A stretch of DNA of 32,772 bases from Leucobacter sp. PH1c (lineage in GTDB: Bacteria > Actinomycetota > Actinomycetes > Actinomycetales > Microbacteriaceae), in assembly GCF_000633415.1 (NCBI RefSeq), contig NZ_AYMV01000006.1, positions 1 to 32,772 on the forward strand, written 5' to 3'. Position numbers and translations under genes: made by a program. Positions 31,992-32,772 of this stretch are shown in pieces. The notes beneath the pieces were generated by a model. It saw only the letters and a list, made by a program, of their open reading frames with translations. It searched no databases and was not told the DNA's origin. Every line of letters begins with the position of its first letter. Positions within the stretch are counted from its first letter, which is position 1.

Positions 31992-32772
31992 ATGAATGAT
32001 CAGCCCGCCGGCGCCGAGCGCTCGCTGTCGGAGCGCCTCGACGCGCTCCCCTTCACCCGGAAGCACGCGCGCCTCCTCAGCGGCTCGGGGCTCGGCTGGG
32101 CGCTCGACGCCATGGACGTCGGGCTCATCTCCTTCATCATCGCGGCGCTCACCCAGCACTGGGGCATCACGACGGGGGAGGCGGGGCTCATCGCCTCGAT
32201 TGGCTTCCTCGGCATGGCGATCGGGGCGAGCCTCGGGGGGCTCCTCGCCGACCGCTTCGGCCGCCGCCAGATCTTCGCCCTCACCCTCCTCGTCTACGGC
32301 GTCGCCACGGGCGCGAGCGCGCTCGTCGGCGGGATCGCGGCGCTCCTCGTGCTGCGCTTCCTCGTCGGCCTCGGCCTCGGCGCCGAGCTGCCCGTCGCGT
32401 CCACGTACGTGAGCGAGTTCGCGCCCGCCCGCATCCGCGGCCGACTCATCGTCATCCTCGAGGCGTTCTGGGCCGTGGGCTGGACCGCGGCGGCGATCAT
32501 CGGCTACTTCGTGGTGCCCGCCTCGGAGGACGGCTGGCGCTGGGCCTTCGCGCTCGGCGCGATCCCCGCCGTCTACGCTTTCGCCGTGCGTTGGGGGCTG
32601 CCCGAGTCGCCGCGCTGGCTCGCCGGCCGCGGCCGCACCGCCGAGGCGGAGCGGATCGTCGCCGACTTCGAGCGTTCGGCGGGGCTCGCCCCGGCAGAGG
32701 AGCCTGCGGATCGGGCTTCCGCCGGGGCCGCCGGTGGGGTCGCTGATCCCGCGCCCGCGGCGCCCGTCGCGC
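31992..32772 (+). CDS. MFS transporter, NiaP/sugar-porter-like, 3' end outside window
   Basis: The first 260 residues of a major facilitator transporter. LGWALDAMDVGLISFIIAAL in the first helix, the loop GGLLADRFGRRQIFAL, LGLGLGAELPVASTYVSEFAP and the PESPRWLAGRGR after helix 6 place it near NiaP (nicotinate) and aromatic-acid porters. Six membrane segments are complete; the visible end is a Pro/Ala/Gly-rich central loop. Translation is probably leaderless from ATG 31992. The substrate is not readable; its position after sdaA does not define it. Confidence 0.85.
   Translation, partial: MNDQPAGAERSLSERLDALPFTRKHARLLSGSGLGWALDAMDVGLISFIIAALTQHWGITTGEAGLIASIGFLGMAIGASLGGLLADRFGRRQIFALTLLVYGVATGASALVGGIAALLVLRFLVGLGLGAELPVASTYVSEFAPARIRGRLIVILEAFWAVGWTAAAIIGYFVVPASEDGWRWAFALGAIPAVYAFAVRWGLPESPRWLAGRGRTAEAERIVADFERSAGLAPAEEPADRASAGAAGGVADPAPAAPVA

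Overview
The window is GC-rich (about 70 percent), with GTG/TTG starts, many 4-base ATGA/GTGA overlaps between genes, and an actinobacterial gene set. It looks like chromosomal DNA of a member of the Actinomycetota. I would guess Microbacteriaceae (Leucobacter-like), but that is an inference from style, not from a marker gene.

Layout. 1-2070 is ordinary: the 5' part of aroQ, trmB on a probably leaderless transcript, and a HAD hydrolase. 2235-8909 is an uncharacterised catabolic locus: an amidase divergent from a GntR/UTRA regulator, then a tightly coupled run of a urea-transporter-family channel, a degenerate choline-kinase-like protein, an intact paralogous kinase and an M20 amidohydrolase. 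9134-15325 encodes a complete four-carbon acid-sugar pathway, most likely for D-erythronate: OtnK kinase, OtnI isomerase, DeoR regulator, DenD dehydrogenase, GntP permease and OtnC decarboxylase. Together these would yield dihydroxyacetone phosphate.

15356-24258 is a gamma-glutamylation pathway for a small amine. On the minus strand lie a GlnA4-like gamma-glutamyl-amide synthetase, a class I glutamine-amidotransferase-type gamma-glutamyl hydrolase, an aldehyde dehydrogenase, an SDR and an FadR-type regulator. Divergent from these are an OPA-type MFS transporter and an ethanolamine permease (Eat). Next, 24452-31964 carries a tandem glycine riboswitch, gcvP-gcvT-gcvH-glyA and sdaA. The window ends inside an MFS transporter gene.

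The most interesting reading is that the two last blocks form one route. Ethanolamine would be imported, glutamylated, oxidised from alcohol to aldehyde to acid (SDR, then ALDH), and hydrolysed to glutamate plus glycine. The glycine riboswitch would then switch on glycine cleavage, SHMT and serine deaminase, giving pyruvate and ammonia. A set of GGT-N10..12-ACC inverted repeats lies at the amidase/GntR divergent region, inside the amidase gene, and at the GlnA4-like and Eat promoters. A truncated copy of a GntR N-terminus with a near-identical promoter sits beside the GlnA4-like gene. These suggest that the locus at 2.2-8.9 kb and the ethanolamine locus share a regulator.

The gene assignments rest on motifs read from translated sequence. 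The substrate assignments and regulatory sites are inferences.
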